Positions 1 to 9,148 are shown, counted from the first letter of the stretch. The stretch: 52,886 nucleotides of DNA from Planctomycetota bacterium (GCA_027618565.1 JAQCEQ010000020.1:1-52886); one strand, 5' to 3'. Program-made: numbers and translations. The notes: generated from the sequence alone by a model not told the origin.

Positions 1-1
1 C

Positions 2-322
2 GACCCGCCGCGCCAAAGTAACGAAGAGTTGGCCGAAAAGGTGATCGAGTTGATCGAGGCCACGTGTGAGCCCGAGGCCTGGGAGTCGAACGGCGGCAGC
101 TGGGCCACCATCCGGTACTTCCAGGGGTCGCTCATCGTGACGGCGCCGGACTTCGTGCAGCGCAAGATCGGCGGCTATCCCTTCGCACCGCGAGTCCCAC
201 AGGCCGCACCGTCCAGCGAGCGACGCTATGTGCAGCTCTCGGCCCCCTTCGGAGTCGCGGAACTCATCGGGTTCACCTCGGTTCCCGTCGGGGGGGCCGT
301 TGGCGGAGCAGGCACTCCCTAG
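2..322 (+). CDS. C-terminal end of an unrecognised protein (cut by window edge)
   Basis: The reading frame is open from the first bases of the window to a TAG at 320-322, so this is the tail of a longer gene whose start lies upstream. About 106 residues are visible. The pattern of a short helix (KVIELIEATCEP), a GGSW turn, then SLIVTAP and VQRKIGGY resembles the small secretin/TonB short N-terminal-like module common in planctomycete surface or secretion proteins, where a linear test of the form V.ELI..T..P..W...GG recurs. That is a resemblance only; no catalytic motif is visible. An internal TTG at 29 exists but there is no reason to think translation begins there. The stop overlaps the end of the convergent kinase gene by four bases. 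Confidence 0.6.
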   Translation, partial: DPPRQSNEELAEKVIELIEATCEPEAWESNGGSWATIRYFQGSLIVTAPDFVQRKIGGYPFAPRVPQAAPSSERRYVQLSAPFGVAELIGFTSVPVGGAVGGAGTP

Positions 323-1881
323 GCACCTGTGGCCATCAGCGGCGGTCGCTCAGGACCCTTGAACGCCAGCGGCAACTCCAGCCAGAAACTGGCACCGGCA
401 CCGGGAGTGGACCGCATCCCCACCATCCCACCCAGCATCTGCGACAGCTCCCGGCAGATCGCCAGCCCAAGCCCGGTTCCCTGATGGGATCGAGTGTGGC
501 TGGCATCCACCTGGCGGAACTTCTCGAAGATCGTCTCCTGCATGTCCCACGGGACGCCGGGGCCACGATCGGTGACGGTGAGCCGAACGCTGGTGCCATC
601 GCCAGCGACCTCCACTTCGATGGTCACCGCCGCTCCATCGGGCGAGAACTTGATGGCATTGCTGAGGAAGTTGTAGAGAACCTGCTGCACCTTGCCGGCA
701 TCGGACTCCAAGAGCGGAAGCTCCGGCGGGACGCGACGATGGAACTCGATGGACTTCGCCTGGGCTAGTGACTGCAGGATGGCACAGAGCCCCTCCACCA
801 GGTCGCCCAGCGCGATCTTGCCGAGCGTCACTTCCATCCGACCCGCCTCGATCTTGGCCATGTCCAGGAGTTCGTTGATCATCTCCAGGAGCATCCGGCC
901 GCTGCGGAGGATGTTCCCGATGTAGCGCAAGCGCTTGGGGTCGGCGTGTTCATCGCCCCGCGCCAGCTCATCGAGCAACTCCGCGAAACCGATGATGGAA
1001 TTGAGTGGCGTGCGCAGTTCGTGGCTGACATTGGCCAGGAATTCCCCCTTGAGCCTGCTGGACTCGGAAAGCCCCACATTGGATTCGGCCAACTCCGCAA
1101 CCTTGAGGTCGAGGTTTCGGTTCACGCTTTCTATTCGCGCCTGCGTGGCTTGCAACGACTCCAGCATCCCGTCCAGCGCGCGAGACAACTCTTCCAGCTC
1201 GTCACCCGTCTTGAGGGTGGAGCGGGCGTCCAAGTCCCCGCGGCGGACCCGATCCGTGGTCGCTCGAAGCGCGCGCACTGGTCGAATCACCAGCCGCCGC
1301 TGGATAAGGAACGAGGTGGCCAGCGCGATGGCCAGCGCCACCAATCCGGCCGCCGCGATATAGGCATCGTTGAGCAGCAGCTGGCTGCTCGCCAACGCAC
1401 TCCCACGTTCCACGATGATGATGCCGCGGAGCGGGTCGTTGATGGAGGTGTCGTTGGCGCGCGGCGTGAAGTCCACATGCGTCGGATCCGCGATCTGCCG
1501 CCATTCGGCTTCGCGGATCGCCCGCGCGTAGAGCGTCCATCGCTGGCCTTCGCGCTCCTCGGTATCGAACGCCTCTTCCAACTCGGATCGATCCTGGAAC
1601 GACTCCCACGCGACCTCCACAAATGGGTCGGTCGACTCCTGTGCCTGCGCCGCCGAGAGGACTCGGACGGGAATCTCCACGCCCTCGGAGCGCTGGATCG
1701 AGAACCCGTTCGCCAGCCAGGTCTGCGCGATCTGCCTCGCCACCTCCACCTGGCTCTGCTCGATGCTCTTCCTCGCCCGCTCCCACGGCACGAAGAGGGC
1801 ACCCCCCAGCACCAAGGCAATCGCCACGCCGAACAGCAGTTGGCTCTTGTTGGCGAGTGAGAGTCCCTTCACTCGGCGCAC
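319..1881 (-). CDS. Membrane sensor histidine kinase (HAMP-HisKA-HATPase)
   Basis: This is a 520-residue sensor kinase of a two-component system. An N-terminal membrane segment (about residues 12-30) is followed by a roughly 140-residue extracytoplasmic sensor region, a second membrane segment (about 172-192) and a HAMP linker. The HisKA phosphoacceptor motif SHELRTPLNS has its histidine at residue 287. The ATPase domain shows the N box (NFLSNAIKFSP), the G1 box (DRGPGVP) and the G2 box (GTGLGLAI). No receiver domain is fused and no response regulator lies next to it, so its partner is elsewhere. The track start is a GTG at 1881; an in-frame GTG at 1872 sits 7 bases after a TAGAGT hexamer with no Shine-Dalgarno sequence and may be the true, leaderless start. 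The sensed signal cannot be inferred. Confidence 0.9.
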   Translation of the reverse strand: MRRVKGLSLANKSQLLFGVAIALVLGGALFVPWERARKSIEQSQVEVARQIAQTWLANGFSIQRSEGVEIPVRVLSAAQAQESTDPFVEVAWESFQDRSELEEAFDTEEREGQRWTLYARAIREAEWRQIADPTHVDFTPRANDTSINDPLRGIIIVERGSALASSQLLLNDAYIAAAGLVALAIALATSFLIQRRLVIRPVRALRATTDRVRRGDLDARSTLKTGDELEELSRALDGMLESLQATQARIESVNRNLDLKVAELAESNVGLSESSRLKGEFLANVSHELRTPLNSIIGFAELLDELARGDEHADPKRLRYIGNILRSGRMLLEMINELLDMAKIEAGRMEVTLGKIALGDLVEGLCAILQSLAQAKSIEFHRRVPPELPLLESDAGKVQQVLYNFLSNAIKFSPDGAAVTIEVEVAGDGTSVRLTVTDRGPGVPWDMQETIFEKFRQVDASHTRSHQGTGLGLAICRELSQMLGGMVGMRSTPGAGASFWLELPLAFKGPERPPLMATGA

Positions 1882-1951
1882 TCTACTGGTGGAGGCATGC
1901 CCCCGCCGCTACCCTCCACCCGTGCATCGCGCAGGCTGCGACCCAGGCAAC

Positions 1952-2296
1952 ATGTCCCCCGCGGACATCCTCTGCGATTTCTGCACCGTGCCCTGGGACG
2001 GCGAGTCGATCATGGTGGAAGGGCATCGCGGTTCGTGCATTTGCGTCCCGTGCCTCCGACACGCGGCGAGGGTCCTGCTCTCGGCGGAGGCCGACTCGGC
2101 AGGACCATCGGCTCCAGGCGCATGCGTCCTCTGCCTTCGTCCTGACCGCGACCCTGTCTGGCGTGGCGCGCAAGCGGCGGCTGAAGCGTCGATTTCGGGC
2201 GCCGCCATCTGCCGCGGGTGCGTCCGCCGCTCGATCAGGCTGGTTGATCCGGCGGCCCCACACTCGGTCCCTTTGCCGAGCACGGCCGAGGACTGA
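1952..2296 (+). CDS. Small protein with two zinc-ribbon-like CxxC pairs of motifs
   Basis: The 114-residue product carries four CxxC motifs: C8/C11 and C31/C34 in the first half, C58/C61 and C87/C90 in the second half. This is the pattern of two tandem zinc ribbons or treble clefs. The conserved-looking stretch CDFCTVPW followed by VEGHRGSCIC suggests a structured first module. I know of similar uncharacterised small planctomycete proteins but cannot assign a function; nucleic-acid or protein binding through zinc is the usual guess. The ATG at 1952 is chosen because the upstream part of the open frame is the antisense of the kinase gene and is low-complexity. Its 3' end overlaps the convergent trmB gene by 62 bases. 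Confidence 0.65.
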   Translation: MSPADILCDFCTVPWDGESIMVEGHRGSCICVPCLRHAARVLLSAEADSAGPSAPGACVLCLRPDRDPVWRGAQAAAEASISGAAICRGCVRRSIRLVDPAAPHSVPLPSTAED

Positions 2297-2951
2297 CACG
2301 CGTGAGCGTCATCGAATGGAAGGGTCGACCTTCCCGGGCGTACTTGCGTTCAAAGTTGCTCCCCACAAACTCGCCCTCGGCCGCGCTGGCGGGCCGCTCA
2401 AACGGACTTCGCGAAAAGAGGTTGGTGTGTCGCGCCGCGTGCTCCTGCATCCACGCCCACAGCGCATCGTGGTCGGTGACGATCCTGAGTTCGCCGCCGG
2501 GCTGGAGTACCCGATGGAACTCGGCCAGCGAATGATCCTGGATGACCCGCCGCTTGTGGTGTCGACCCTTCGGCCACGGGTCGGAGAAATACAAGTGGAT
2601 CACGCGGACGCAGCCGTCGCGAAGCCACCCGGAGAGGAACTCGACCGCATCTCCATAGAGGACGCGAACATTGGGGCGCTCATGCCGGCGAATCCGATCC
2701 GCGGCGTATCGATAGAACTCGCCCGTCCACTCGATCCCAAGGAAGTCCGTGGCAGGCTCCAGTGCCGACTGCTGAAGGAGAAAGGTCCCCTTCCCCGAGC
2801 CGATCTCCAGATCGAAGGGGCGAGACTCGTCGCGACCCGTAAAGAAGAACTCTGGCCCGATGCGCCCGGCCTCGGAGGGAGGAAGTCCGTTGCGATCGAT
2901 GCCCCACGCGCCGGGCTCCAGCGTGCGGCCGCGCCCCAGCCCGAAGCTCAC
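2235..2951 (-). CDS. trmB: tRNA (guanine-N7-)-methyltransferase TrmB
   Basis: This SAM-dependent enzyme makes m7G46 in the variable loop of tRNAs. The product shows the TrmB signatures: LEIGSGKGTFL (SAM-binding loop), FLGIEW, the central HLYFSDPWPKGRHHKRR motif and RIVTDH near the C-terminus. I place the start at the GTG at 2951-2949, which gives an N-terminus MSFGLGRGRTL typical of planctomycete TrmB and creates a 4-base GTGA overlap with the rsfS stop codon. The alternative ATG at 2990 would overlap rsfS by 43 bases and add unrelated residues. It is the last gene of an rpsU-rsfS-trmB operon joined by translational coupling. Length with this start is 238 residues, normal for the family. The 3' end overlaps the convergent zinc-ribbon gene. 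Confidence 0.93.
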   Translation of the reverse strand: MSFGLGRGRTLEPGAWGIDRNGLPPSEAGRIGPEFFFTGRDESRPFDLEIGSGKGTFLLQQSALEPATDFLGIEWTGEFYRYAADRIRRHERPNVRVLYGDAVEFLSGWLRDGCVRVIHLYFSDPWPKGRHHKRRVIQDHSLAEFHRVLQPGGELRIVTDHDALWAWMQEHAARHTNLFSRSPFERPASAAEGEFVGSNFERKYAREGRPFHSMTLTRVSPRPCSAKGPSVGPPDQPA

Positions 2952-3403
2952 GACGCCGCGCGCCCCTTGGCAGAGGGCGATTCCGCCCATGGGATCACGG
3001 CACCGTCGCGCCAGAGTCCCTCGATGTCGTAGTACTCGCGCTGCCCGGGCTCAAAGAGGTGGACCACGACATGGACTAGGTCCACCACGATCCAGCTGCC
3101 GCCGGTGTCGATGGCTCGGCGCCATGCGGACATCGACATCGCCTTCGCGACATCGGCCAGGTCATCCGCCACGCTCTTCATCTGCCTGGAGCTGGTGCCG
3201 GAGGCGATGACGATGTGGTCGCACACGGGGCTGAGCCCGGCAACCTCCAAGATCGTGACATCGGTGCACTTGCTCCGCGCTGCTTCGCGAGCCACGGCGA
3301 TCGCGACCTCGCGATGTCGCTCCACGTCGTCCCGTGAAACATCCGTACGGACACGCGTCCCGGCGCGCGCTGGCTTCTTCTTATTGGGGGACGCCGCCGT
3401 CAC
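2948..3403 (-). CDS. rsfS: Ribosomal silencing factor RsfS (Iojap family)
   Basis: The 151-residue protein matches RsfS, which binds uL14 on the large ribosomal subunit and blocks subunit joining when nutrients are short. Diagnostic stretches are KCTDVTILEV, CDHIVIASG, SSRQMKSVADD, the GSWIVVDLVHVVVHLF segment and the terminal REYYDIEGLW with the tryptophan typical of the family. The N-terminal roughly 20 residues are basic and probably disordered. The ATG overlaps the rpsU stop codon by four bases (ATGA), and its own stop overlaps the trmB start by four, so all three genes are probably translated in a coupled way from one mRNA. Confidence 0.95.
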   Translation of the reverse strand: MTAASPNKKKPARAGTRVRTDVSRDDVERHREVAIAVAREAARSKCTDVTILEVAGLSPVCDHIVIASGTSSRQMKSVADDLADVAKAMSMSAWRRAIDTGGSWIVVDLVHVVVHLFEPGQREYYDIEGLWRDGAVIPWAESPSAKGRAAS

Positions 3404-3627
3404 CGGCTTGGTCGTTCAAACTTCTCGCGGATCGGGCGCGGCTGCAATGCCATCAGGCGAAGTGCGACGCGACGCTTCGCGGCCTTTCGCCTGACCATCG
3501 AGGGCTTTTCGTAGGCCTGTCGGTCCTTGACCTCGCGGGTCAGTCCCTCCTTCTCGCAGCTCTTCTTGAAACGGCGGAGCATCTGCTCGATGGATTCGTG
3601 ACCTCGGCTCTTGACTCGGATCGGCAT
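3400..3627 (-). CDS. rpsU: 30S ribosomal protein bS21
   Basis: The 75-residue, strongly basic product begins MPIRVKSRGHESIEQMLRRF, with the FKKSCEKEGL core of bS21, the small-subunit protein near the anti-Shine-Dalgarno end of 16S rRNA. Its length is normal. A Shine-Dalgarno sequence (AGAGGA) lies five bases before the ATG, and a -35/-10-like pair lies about 30 bases further upstream, making this the probable first gene of the rpsU-rsfS-trmB operon. Grouping a ribosomal protein, a ribosome-silencing factor and a tRNA methylase gives the operon a clear translation theme. Confidence 0.95.
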   Translation of the reverse strand: MPIRVKSRGHESIEQMLRRFKKSCEKEGLTREVKDRQAYEKPSMVRRKAAKRRVALRLMALQPRPIREKFERPSR

Positions 3628-3660
3628 GCAGTCCTCTGTGGGTGTGGAACGGGGAGTCAG

Positions 3661-3691
3661 GTATTAGAGCTGGAAACTGCTGCACCCGCAA
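3661..3691 (-). promoter_or_regulatory. Candidate promoter of the rpsU-rsfS-trmB operon
   Basis: On the minus strand TTGCGG (3691-3686) is followed after 17 bases by TCTAAT (3668-3663), or after 19 by TAATAC. Transcription from here would give a short leader of about 27 bases containing the AGAGGA Shine-Dalgarno sequence of rpsU. It lies in the only gap (112 bases) between rpsU and the end of dnaE. The match to consensus is moderate. Confidence 0.35.
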
Positions 3692-3739
3692 GCGGCGGGG
3701 CTCAGTTCTCGACGCTTATCGGACGATTTAACGATTCTG

Positions 3740-6700
3740 TCATTCGCCATCCGCCCCCCCGCGCCAGCGCTGGGAGAAGTCTCGGCGCTGGAGAGGGGCC
3801 GGCGTCCAGCCCCCCGCGACCACGATTCGCCCCCGACCCTCGCAGGTGGCACGCAACTTGGCGATGGCATCGCGGCTTGGAACAATGCGCAGGCCATTGG
3901 CCACCAGGCGGACTCGCCGGTTCCCTCGCGGCACCACAACATGCACTTCCACGGTGCGCCCTCGGGTGGCATCGACGCTGTTGGAGAGCTGCCGAAGCAC
4001 GCCCGCCAGCATTCTGATGCTTCCCGCGCCAGCTTCCGCCACCATCTCTTCGCTTTCGAGCAGGACTTCCACCCTGGTGGCCAGGTGAGACGCGGCGTCC
4101 TCGATGGCGATCACCTTGTTGACCTTCACTCCGGGCTGCTCCCTGGATCGATCGACATGCCCGATGAGCACCACCATCGCGTCGGACTGGAGCAGCGCCC
4201 CGTACTTCGCGAACTCCTCCGCGAACATCACGCCCCCACACTTGCCCTCCATGTCCATCAGGTCAAAGAGCGCCATCCGTTGCCCCGCGGCGCGCCCGGA
4301 CTTGGTGACGATCGGGCGCACACCGCCCAGGATGCCACCGATGACCACCGGCGCATCCTGCCCCATGCTGGCCAGTCGCGACGAGGTCGCGTTGCAAAAC
4401 GCGCGGAGCGCCGGGCGGTGCAGGTCCAGGGGATGCCCCGAGACATGCATGCCAAGCACCTCCTTCTCGAAGGCCAGTGCCTGCATCCGGTCCCAGGGCT
4501 TGTTGGACCGCAGCCACGCCAGTGTCGCAGAACCGCCAGCGGCATCGCCATGTTTCGGAGGTGCCGGCTCGATGAGCCCGCCGAACATGTCCATTTGGCC
4601 GGACGCAGCCTCCTTGGCTCGCCTGCCGGCGGATCGCATGACCTCCTCCAGGCTGCCCACCAGCGCGGCGCGCTGCTCCACTCCGTGAAGCGAATCAAGC
4701 GCACCGGCCTTCACCAACGACTCCACGGTCGCGCGGTTGCAGGCGCTGAGGTCGACGCGCTCGCAGAAGTCCATCAGGTCCTTGAAGGGGCGATCGCCCC
4801 GGGCCTTGATGACGGCACGGATGGCCGACTCGCCCGACCCCTTGATCGCCGCCAGCCCGAATCGGATGTGGCCCGTCGTGGAGGTCGCCTTCTCGCCCGC
4901 CGCAAACCGGACGCTGAACCATTGCCCCGACTGGTTGATGTCTGGAGGCGCCACCTCGATGCCGACATGCCCCGCTGCTGACCGGCCGTCTTGCGTGGGC
5001 CATCGAATCACCCGGCACTCGTCCAGGTTCACTCGCCAGTCCTCCACCTTGCTGGCCTGCGACTCGTAGGTGAGTACCGCCGCCATGAACGCCGCTGGGA
5101 AGTAGGTCTTCAGGTACGCCGTCTGGTACGCCAGGATCGCGTAGCCGGCACTGTGGCTCTTGTTGAACCCGTAGCCCGCAAATCGCTGGATCGTCGCGAA
5201 GTGTGCGTCCGCCACCTGCGCCGAGATGCCGTTCATCCCGGCGCCGCGCACGAAGTCGTCCTTCGCTGCGGCAATCTCCGACTCCTTCTTCTTGGAAATT
5301 GCCTTGATGATGGAGTACGCCTGCCGCAGCGGAATGCCACCAACGCGATTGAGCACCTGCATCACCTGCTCTTGGTAGACCATGATGCCGTACGTCTCCG
5401 CGACGACGGCATCCAGCACCGGATGCACGTTGGGGACCGATTCCTTCCGTAACTTTCGTGAGGCATAGAGCGGGATGGACTCCATCGGCCCGGGCCGGAA
5501 GAGCGCCGCAGCGGCGATCAGGTCCTCCAGCCGATCGGGCTGGATCTGTTGGAGCGTCCGCTTCATCCCGTCGGACTCGAACTGGAAGATGCCTTGCGTC
5601 TGTCCCCGGCGAAACGACTCAAAGACGCGTTGGTCGTCGGTCGCGATGCGGTCCAGGTCCAGCGGGTGGTGTGCACCTGGCTGGCGCGCCTCGCCCGATC
5701 GACCCACCGCACGCCAGATCTCCTCCTCCGGCAGCGTCTCTCGCACCATCCGCTTCGTCAGCTCGATGGTGGAGAGCGTCCTCAGCCCGAGGAAATCCAT
5801 CTTCAGGAGACCCGCCTTCTCGCAGGTGGGGCCATCCCACTGGGTGACGGTCGCCTCGCCGCCGTCGGGCCGGTAGAGCGGGACGATGTTCTCCAGCGGC
5901 TGCGTCGCGATGATCACGCCAGCAGCGTGCACGCCCGCACTTCGCGCGTGTCCCTCCAGCGCCATGGCGTGGTCAAAGAGCCGGCGCGTCTTGGCATCGC
6001 GACCGATCTCGTCGCGCAACTGCTTCACCTGGTCGATCGCTTCCTGGAGCGTCGTCCCCAGCGCTTCAGGGACCAGGTTGCACAGGCGCTGCGTGTGGTC
6101 GGGCGTGAACCCCATCACGCGGCCCACGTCCTTGATCGCCGCACGCGCCTTCATCCGGTTGAAGGTGATGATCTGCGCGACATAGCCGTACTTCTGCCGC
6201 ACATAGTCGATGACACGGCCCCGGCCGTCCTGGCAAAAGTCAATGTCGATGTCGGGGTACTCAGTCCGGTCAGGATCGGTGAATCGCTCGAAGAGCAGCC
6301 CAAACGCCTCCGGGTCGGCATTGGAGAGCCCCAGCACGAAGCCCACCATCGTCCCCACGCCTGAGCCACGCGCCATCGCGGGGATCTCATTCTGGCGCGC
6401 CCAGTTGACGAAGTCCCACACGATGAGGAAGTACGGGCTGATCCGCTTGTCGCAGAGGATGCCCAGCTCTCGGTCCAGCCGCGTACGCCTGGCGCCCGTC
6501 GCGCCCTCGGGACCGTAGCGCCACACGGCGCCCGCATCGCACAGGAGGCGCAGCGCGCGATCACACTCGTGGCGCACCTCATCGTCGTCCCCGCTCCCCA
6601 GGACATACGCCTCCAGCGTCACATGGCGGCAGGCCGACTTGAACCACTCGGTCAGGTCGCCGCCGTCAAAGCATGGCAACAGGTGGGGCGCACGCACCCG

Positions 6701-7633
6701 CACGACCGGCGCGTGGTTCTCCTTTTCCGGCAGGATGACCTGGCACCGCGCAGCGATGCGGACCGTGTTGGCCAGCGCCTCGGATGCTTCCGGGAAGAGT
6801 GTGGCCATTTCCGCCGGCGACTTCACGTAGAGCGACCCCGGGTATCGGTGACGCTCGGGGTCGTCCTTCAGCTTCCCGCCCATGGAAATGCAGCAAAGCG
6901 TGTCGTGGACATCGTGGTCGGTCTCGCGCAGGAAGTGCGCGTCGTTGTCGCACACCATGGGCAGCGAGAGCTCGCGCGCCAGCTTGGCGAGCAACGGGTT
7001 GATGCTCTCCTGCTCCGCGTTGTGCCGCTGGAGCTCCACGAAGAACGACGGCTCCCCTTGTTCGTCTGGTCCAAAGACCTGCGCATGCCACCGCGCCTCT
7101 TCCAGCGCGGCCTCCCAACACCGATGGTCCCCACCGGTCACGAAACGACGGAGATGCCCCGCGATGGACGATCCGAGGTGGCCGTTGATCGCGATGAGTC
7201 CACGTGCGTGCGCCGCGAGCGTCTCGTGGTCCATGCGCGGCCGCCCGTAGAACCCGTTGACAAACGAGTCGCTGGAGAGGTGCATCAGGTTGCGCCAGCC
7301 CTCGCCGTTCCGCGCGAGCAGGACGAGGTGGGCTCCACCCGAGCGGATGCCCTGGCCTCGCTGCCGTCGGCTGCACGGAATCCCATCGGTGGTCTCCGCG
7401 ACATACGCCTCGATTCCCAGGATCGGCTTCACACCAGCGCTTCGCGCCGCGGCATAGAACTCACGCACGCCAAAGAGGTTTCCGTGGTCCGTCACGGCGA
7501 CGGCTTCCATCCCCAGCTCCTTCACCCGGGCCACCATTTGCTTCATGCGATTGCCACCGTCCAGGAGCGAATACTCCGAGTGCAAGTGGAGATGGACAAA
7601 GCCAGGCGGGGTGTCCGTGCCGTTGGAACTCAT
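3740..7633 (-). CDS. dnaE: DNA polymerase III alpha subunit
   Basis: This is the replicative polymerase, about 1297 residues. The N-terminal PHP domain starts with HLHLHSEYSLLDG and VTDHGNLFG. The palm carries YPDIDIDF with D461 and D463, and MDFLGLRTL with D613; these match the three catalytic aspartates of E. coli DnaE (401, 403, 555) in spacing. Further hallmarks are FNKSHSAGYA, the helix-hairpin-helix region around ACNRATVESLVKAGALD, and a C-terminal OB-fold region. I choose the ATG at 7633 (MSSNGTDTPPG just before the PHP domain) over the ATG at 7690, whose extra 19 residues look like non-coding leader. A TATCCT hexamer at 7661-7656 could be its -10. The gene stands alone on its strand. 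Confidence 0.96.
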   Translation of the reverse strand: MSSNGTDTPPGFVHLHLHSEYSLLDGGNRMKQMVARVKELGMEAVAVTDHGNLFGVREFYAAARSAGVKPILGIEAYVAETTDGIPCSRRQRGQGIRSGGAHLVLLARNGEGWRNLMHLSSDSFVNGFYGRPRMDHETLAAHARGLIAINGHLGSSIAGHLRRFVTGGDHRCWEAALEEARWHAQVFGPDEQGEPSFFVELQRHNAEQESINPLLAKLARELSLPMVCDNDAHFLRETDHDVHDTLCCISMGGKLKDDPERHRYPGSLYVKSPAEMATLFPEASEALANTVRIAARCQVILPEKENHAPVVRVRAPHLLPCFDGGDLTEWFKSACRHVTLEAYVLGSGDDDEVRHECDRALRLLCDAGAVWRYGPEGATGARRTRLDRELGILCDKRISPYFLIVWDFVNWARQNEIPAMARGSGVGTMVGFVLGLSNADPEAFGLLFERFTDPDRTEYPDIDIDFCQDGRGRVIDYVRQKYGYVAQIITFNRMKARAAIKDVGRVMGFTPDHTQRLCNLVPEALGTTLQEAIDQVKQLRDEIGRDAKTRRLFDHAMALEGHARSAGVHAAGVIIATQPLENIVPLYRPDGGEATVTQWDGPTCEKAGLLKMDFLGLRTLSTIELTKRMVRETLPEEEIWRAVGRSGEARQPGAHHPLDLDRIATDDQRVFESFRRGQTQGIFQFESDGMKRTLQQIQPDRLEDLIAAAALFRPGPMESIPLYASRKLRKESVPNVHPVLDAVVAETYGIMVYQEQVMQVLNRVGGIPLRQAYSIIKAISKKKESEIAAAKDDFVRGAGMNGISAQVADAHFATIQRFAGYGFNKSHSAGYAILAYQTAYLKTYFPAAFMAAVLTYESQASKVEDWRVNLDECRVIRWPTQDGRSAAGHVGIEVAPPDINQSGQWFSVRFAAGEKATSTTGHIRFGLAAIKGSGESAIRAVIKARGDRPFKDLMDFCERVDLSACNRATVESLVKAGALDSLHGVEQRAALVGSLEEVMRSAGRRAKEAASGQMDMFGGLIEPAPPKHGDAAGGSATLAWLRSNKPWDRMQALAFEKEVLGMHVSGHPLDLHRPALRAFCNATSSRLASMGQDAPVVIGGILGGVRPIVTKSGRAAGQRMALFDLMDMEGKCGGVMFAEEFAKYGALLQSDAMVVLIGHVDRSREQPGVKVNKVIAIEDAASHLATRVEVLLESEEMVAEAGAGSIRMLAGVLRQLSNSVDATRGRTVEVHVVVPRGNRRVRLVANGLRIVPSRDAIAKLRATCEGRGRIVVAGGWTPAPLQRRDFSQRWRGGADGE

Positions 7634-7730
7634 CGGGCTGGTCAAGGCTGGACCGAGGATACGGCAGCGGATTCGTCTGCCGATCTCCACGCATCGCAGG
7701 TTGCCGGATCGCGCGTCGTATCGTGCGCGG

Positions 7731-8213
7731 ATGCCGCCGTTTTCTCGTCCCGACCCGCCGCGAGGCCGCCGATGGCTGCGTCCGATCGTCTACGCGGCAG
7801 CGGTGCTTGGCGCGGCATGGATCATCTTTCGGGTGGAATCCGGCCCGCAGGCGGCGGGCAGGAGTGCGGCGCTCAAGGCGTCCGACCAACTGCGCGACTT
7901 CACCGTTCACGAGCCCGGCCAGGGCCGTCCCGAGTTTCTGCGTCGTTCGGACCCCCTGGTCACCGAGCCAACCATGCTCCTGCTGCCACGGTTTGACCTC
8001 AACGCGATCCAGGTCGGCACCGCAGCCGATGTGCCGGAGGACTGCGCCCATCCGCCTTCAACGGTCCACTGCCTGGCCCTCCGGTCATCCACGGGAGAGT
8101 TGCTGGTGCTGTGGATCGCCCGCTCTGCAAGCGACGAACCGATGCTGGTGGGCTACTGCCTGACACGCGGCAGTGATCTTCCCACGGCGACCACACGCAC
8201 ACCGACGAGTTAG
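7731..8213 (+). CDS. Small protein with one N-terminal membrane segment, unknown function
   Basis: The 160-residue product has a short basic proline-rich N-terminus, one hydrophobic segment (about residues 17-33: LRPIVYAAAVLGAAWII), and a soluble domain of about 120 residues that would lie outside the membrane. I do not recognise the family. The soluble part has two cysteines (in the stretch PEDCAHPPSTVHCLALR) that could form a disulfide. The ATG at 7731 follows TATCGT by six bases without a Shine-Dalgarno sequence. Its stop overlaps the end of the convergent anti-sigma gene by four bases. Neighbouring a sigma/anti-sigma pair on the opposite strand may be chance. Confidence 0.6.
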   Translation: MPPFSRPDPPRGRRWLRPIVYAAAVLGAAWIIFRVESGPQAAGRSAALKASDQLRDFTVHEPGQGRPEFLRRSDPLVTEPTMLLLPRFDLNAIQVGTAADVPEDCAHPPSTVHCLALRSSTGELLVLWIARSASDEPMLVGYCLTRGSDLPTATTRTPTS

Positions 8214-9133
8214 ATCTCCGCGGTGAGCGCCACGGCTCCAGTCTCGCGATCGACGACCTCGATCCGGCTGCCGGGACCCAAGACCGCGTTGCCGAAGTTG
8301 AGTGCGATCGAATCGATCGAGTCCGTCGGCGCGTATCCGCTGTGGATGGTCCAGGAATCAGCTCCTGACCGAACAACGATGTCGTAGATGCTCCGCTTGG
8401 GGAGCTTTATCGCCACCAGCAGTCCGCTCTGGGCTAGCGGTGACTTGATCACCATCCCGGCGGCGTTATTCCCAGAGGGTGCCACCATGCCCCGGATAAT
8501 CGACTCGCCCTGCAATTGCTGTGTAAGCGCCGGTCCGGTGAACTGCACCAGGTCGGCTCGCGTGGAGGCGCCGAGCGCCAGCTCGCTGATGTGGCTGACC
8601 CGGTTCGTGAGCGAGTAGTTCGCCAGCATGACGACAAGCAGGCTGGCGCCGAGCGCCACGCTGGCCGCACGCCAGAAGACGGCGCTGAAACGCCACCGCG
8701 CCACGAGCGCGTCCGTGTTGGACTCTCGGGCGGCACTGAGCAGGCTCGCCGAGACGGCTTCCTCCGCGTTGTCGAATCGGGTGCGACGCGCGCCCAGAGA
8801 CCCGGGCTGGGTGCCCAGCCGATCGCTGGAAAGTTCTCCCCGCGGCACCTCCCCAAGCGACGCCAGCGGCGTGAGCCCGTCACGGCGACGGAGCTCTGCC
8901 GCGTCGGCGATCCCCGCCAAGACGCGCGACCGCAGGGCGGCATCCGGATTCACGTCGGGAAGCAGGTCATCGTCAGCGGCGAGAGCAGCCTGAAGGTCCA
9001 GCACCTCGGCGAGGAGGGCTGCAGGAGCCCGCCGACGAAGTGCCTCTAGCCGGGAGAGATCGGGGTCATCCAATGCTCCCAGCAACTCCAACTGCGCGAG
9101 TTCGAACAATTCATCTCGGTCGACTGGACTCAT
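8210..9133 (-). CDS. Anti-sigma factor with a single membrane segment
   Basis: The 307-residue protein lies downstream of the ECF sigma gene on the same strand, the usual place for its membrane-bound antagonist. The first ~90 residues are acidic and leucine/alanine-rich (DELFELAQLELLGALDD), resembling the N-terminal sigma-binding helices of zinc-less anti-sigma factors. A membrane segment follows at about residues 160-178 (AASVALGASLLVVMLA), then an extracytoplasmic domain of about 125 residues of the kind seen in RskA-like proteins. No HxxxCxxC zinc motif is present. GAGGGA before the ATG serves as a Shine-Dalgarno sequence. The identity rests on position and architecture more than on motifs. 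Confidence 0.75.
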   Translation of the reverse strand: MSPVDRDELFELAQLELLGALDDPDLSRLEALRRRAPAALLAEVLDLQAALAADDDLLPDVNPDAALRSRVLAGIADAAELRRRDGLTPLASLGEVPRGELSSDRLGTQPGSLGARRTRFDNAEEAVSASLLSAARESNTDALVARWRFSAVFWRAASVALGASLLVVMLANYSLTNRVSHISELALGASTRADLVQFTGPALTQQLQGESIIRGMVAPSGNNAAGMVIKSPLAQSGLLVAIKLPKRSIYDIVVRSGADSWTIHSGYAPTDSIDSIALNFGNAVLGPGSRIEVVDRETGAVALTAEI

Positions 9134-9148
9134 GATTCCCTCAAAAAA

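Noticed and set aside
946-1860. 304-codon plus-strand frame over the sensor kinase
   Set aside because: Antisense shadow of the kinase; no domain.
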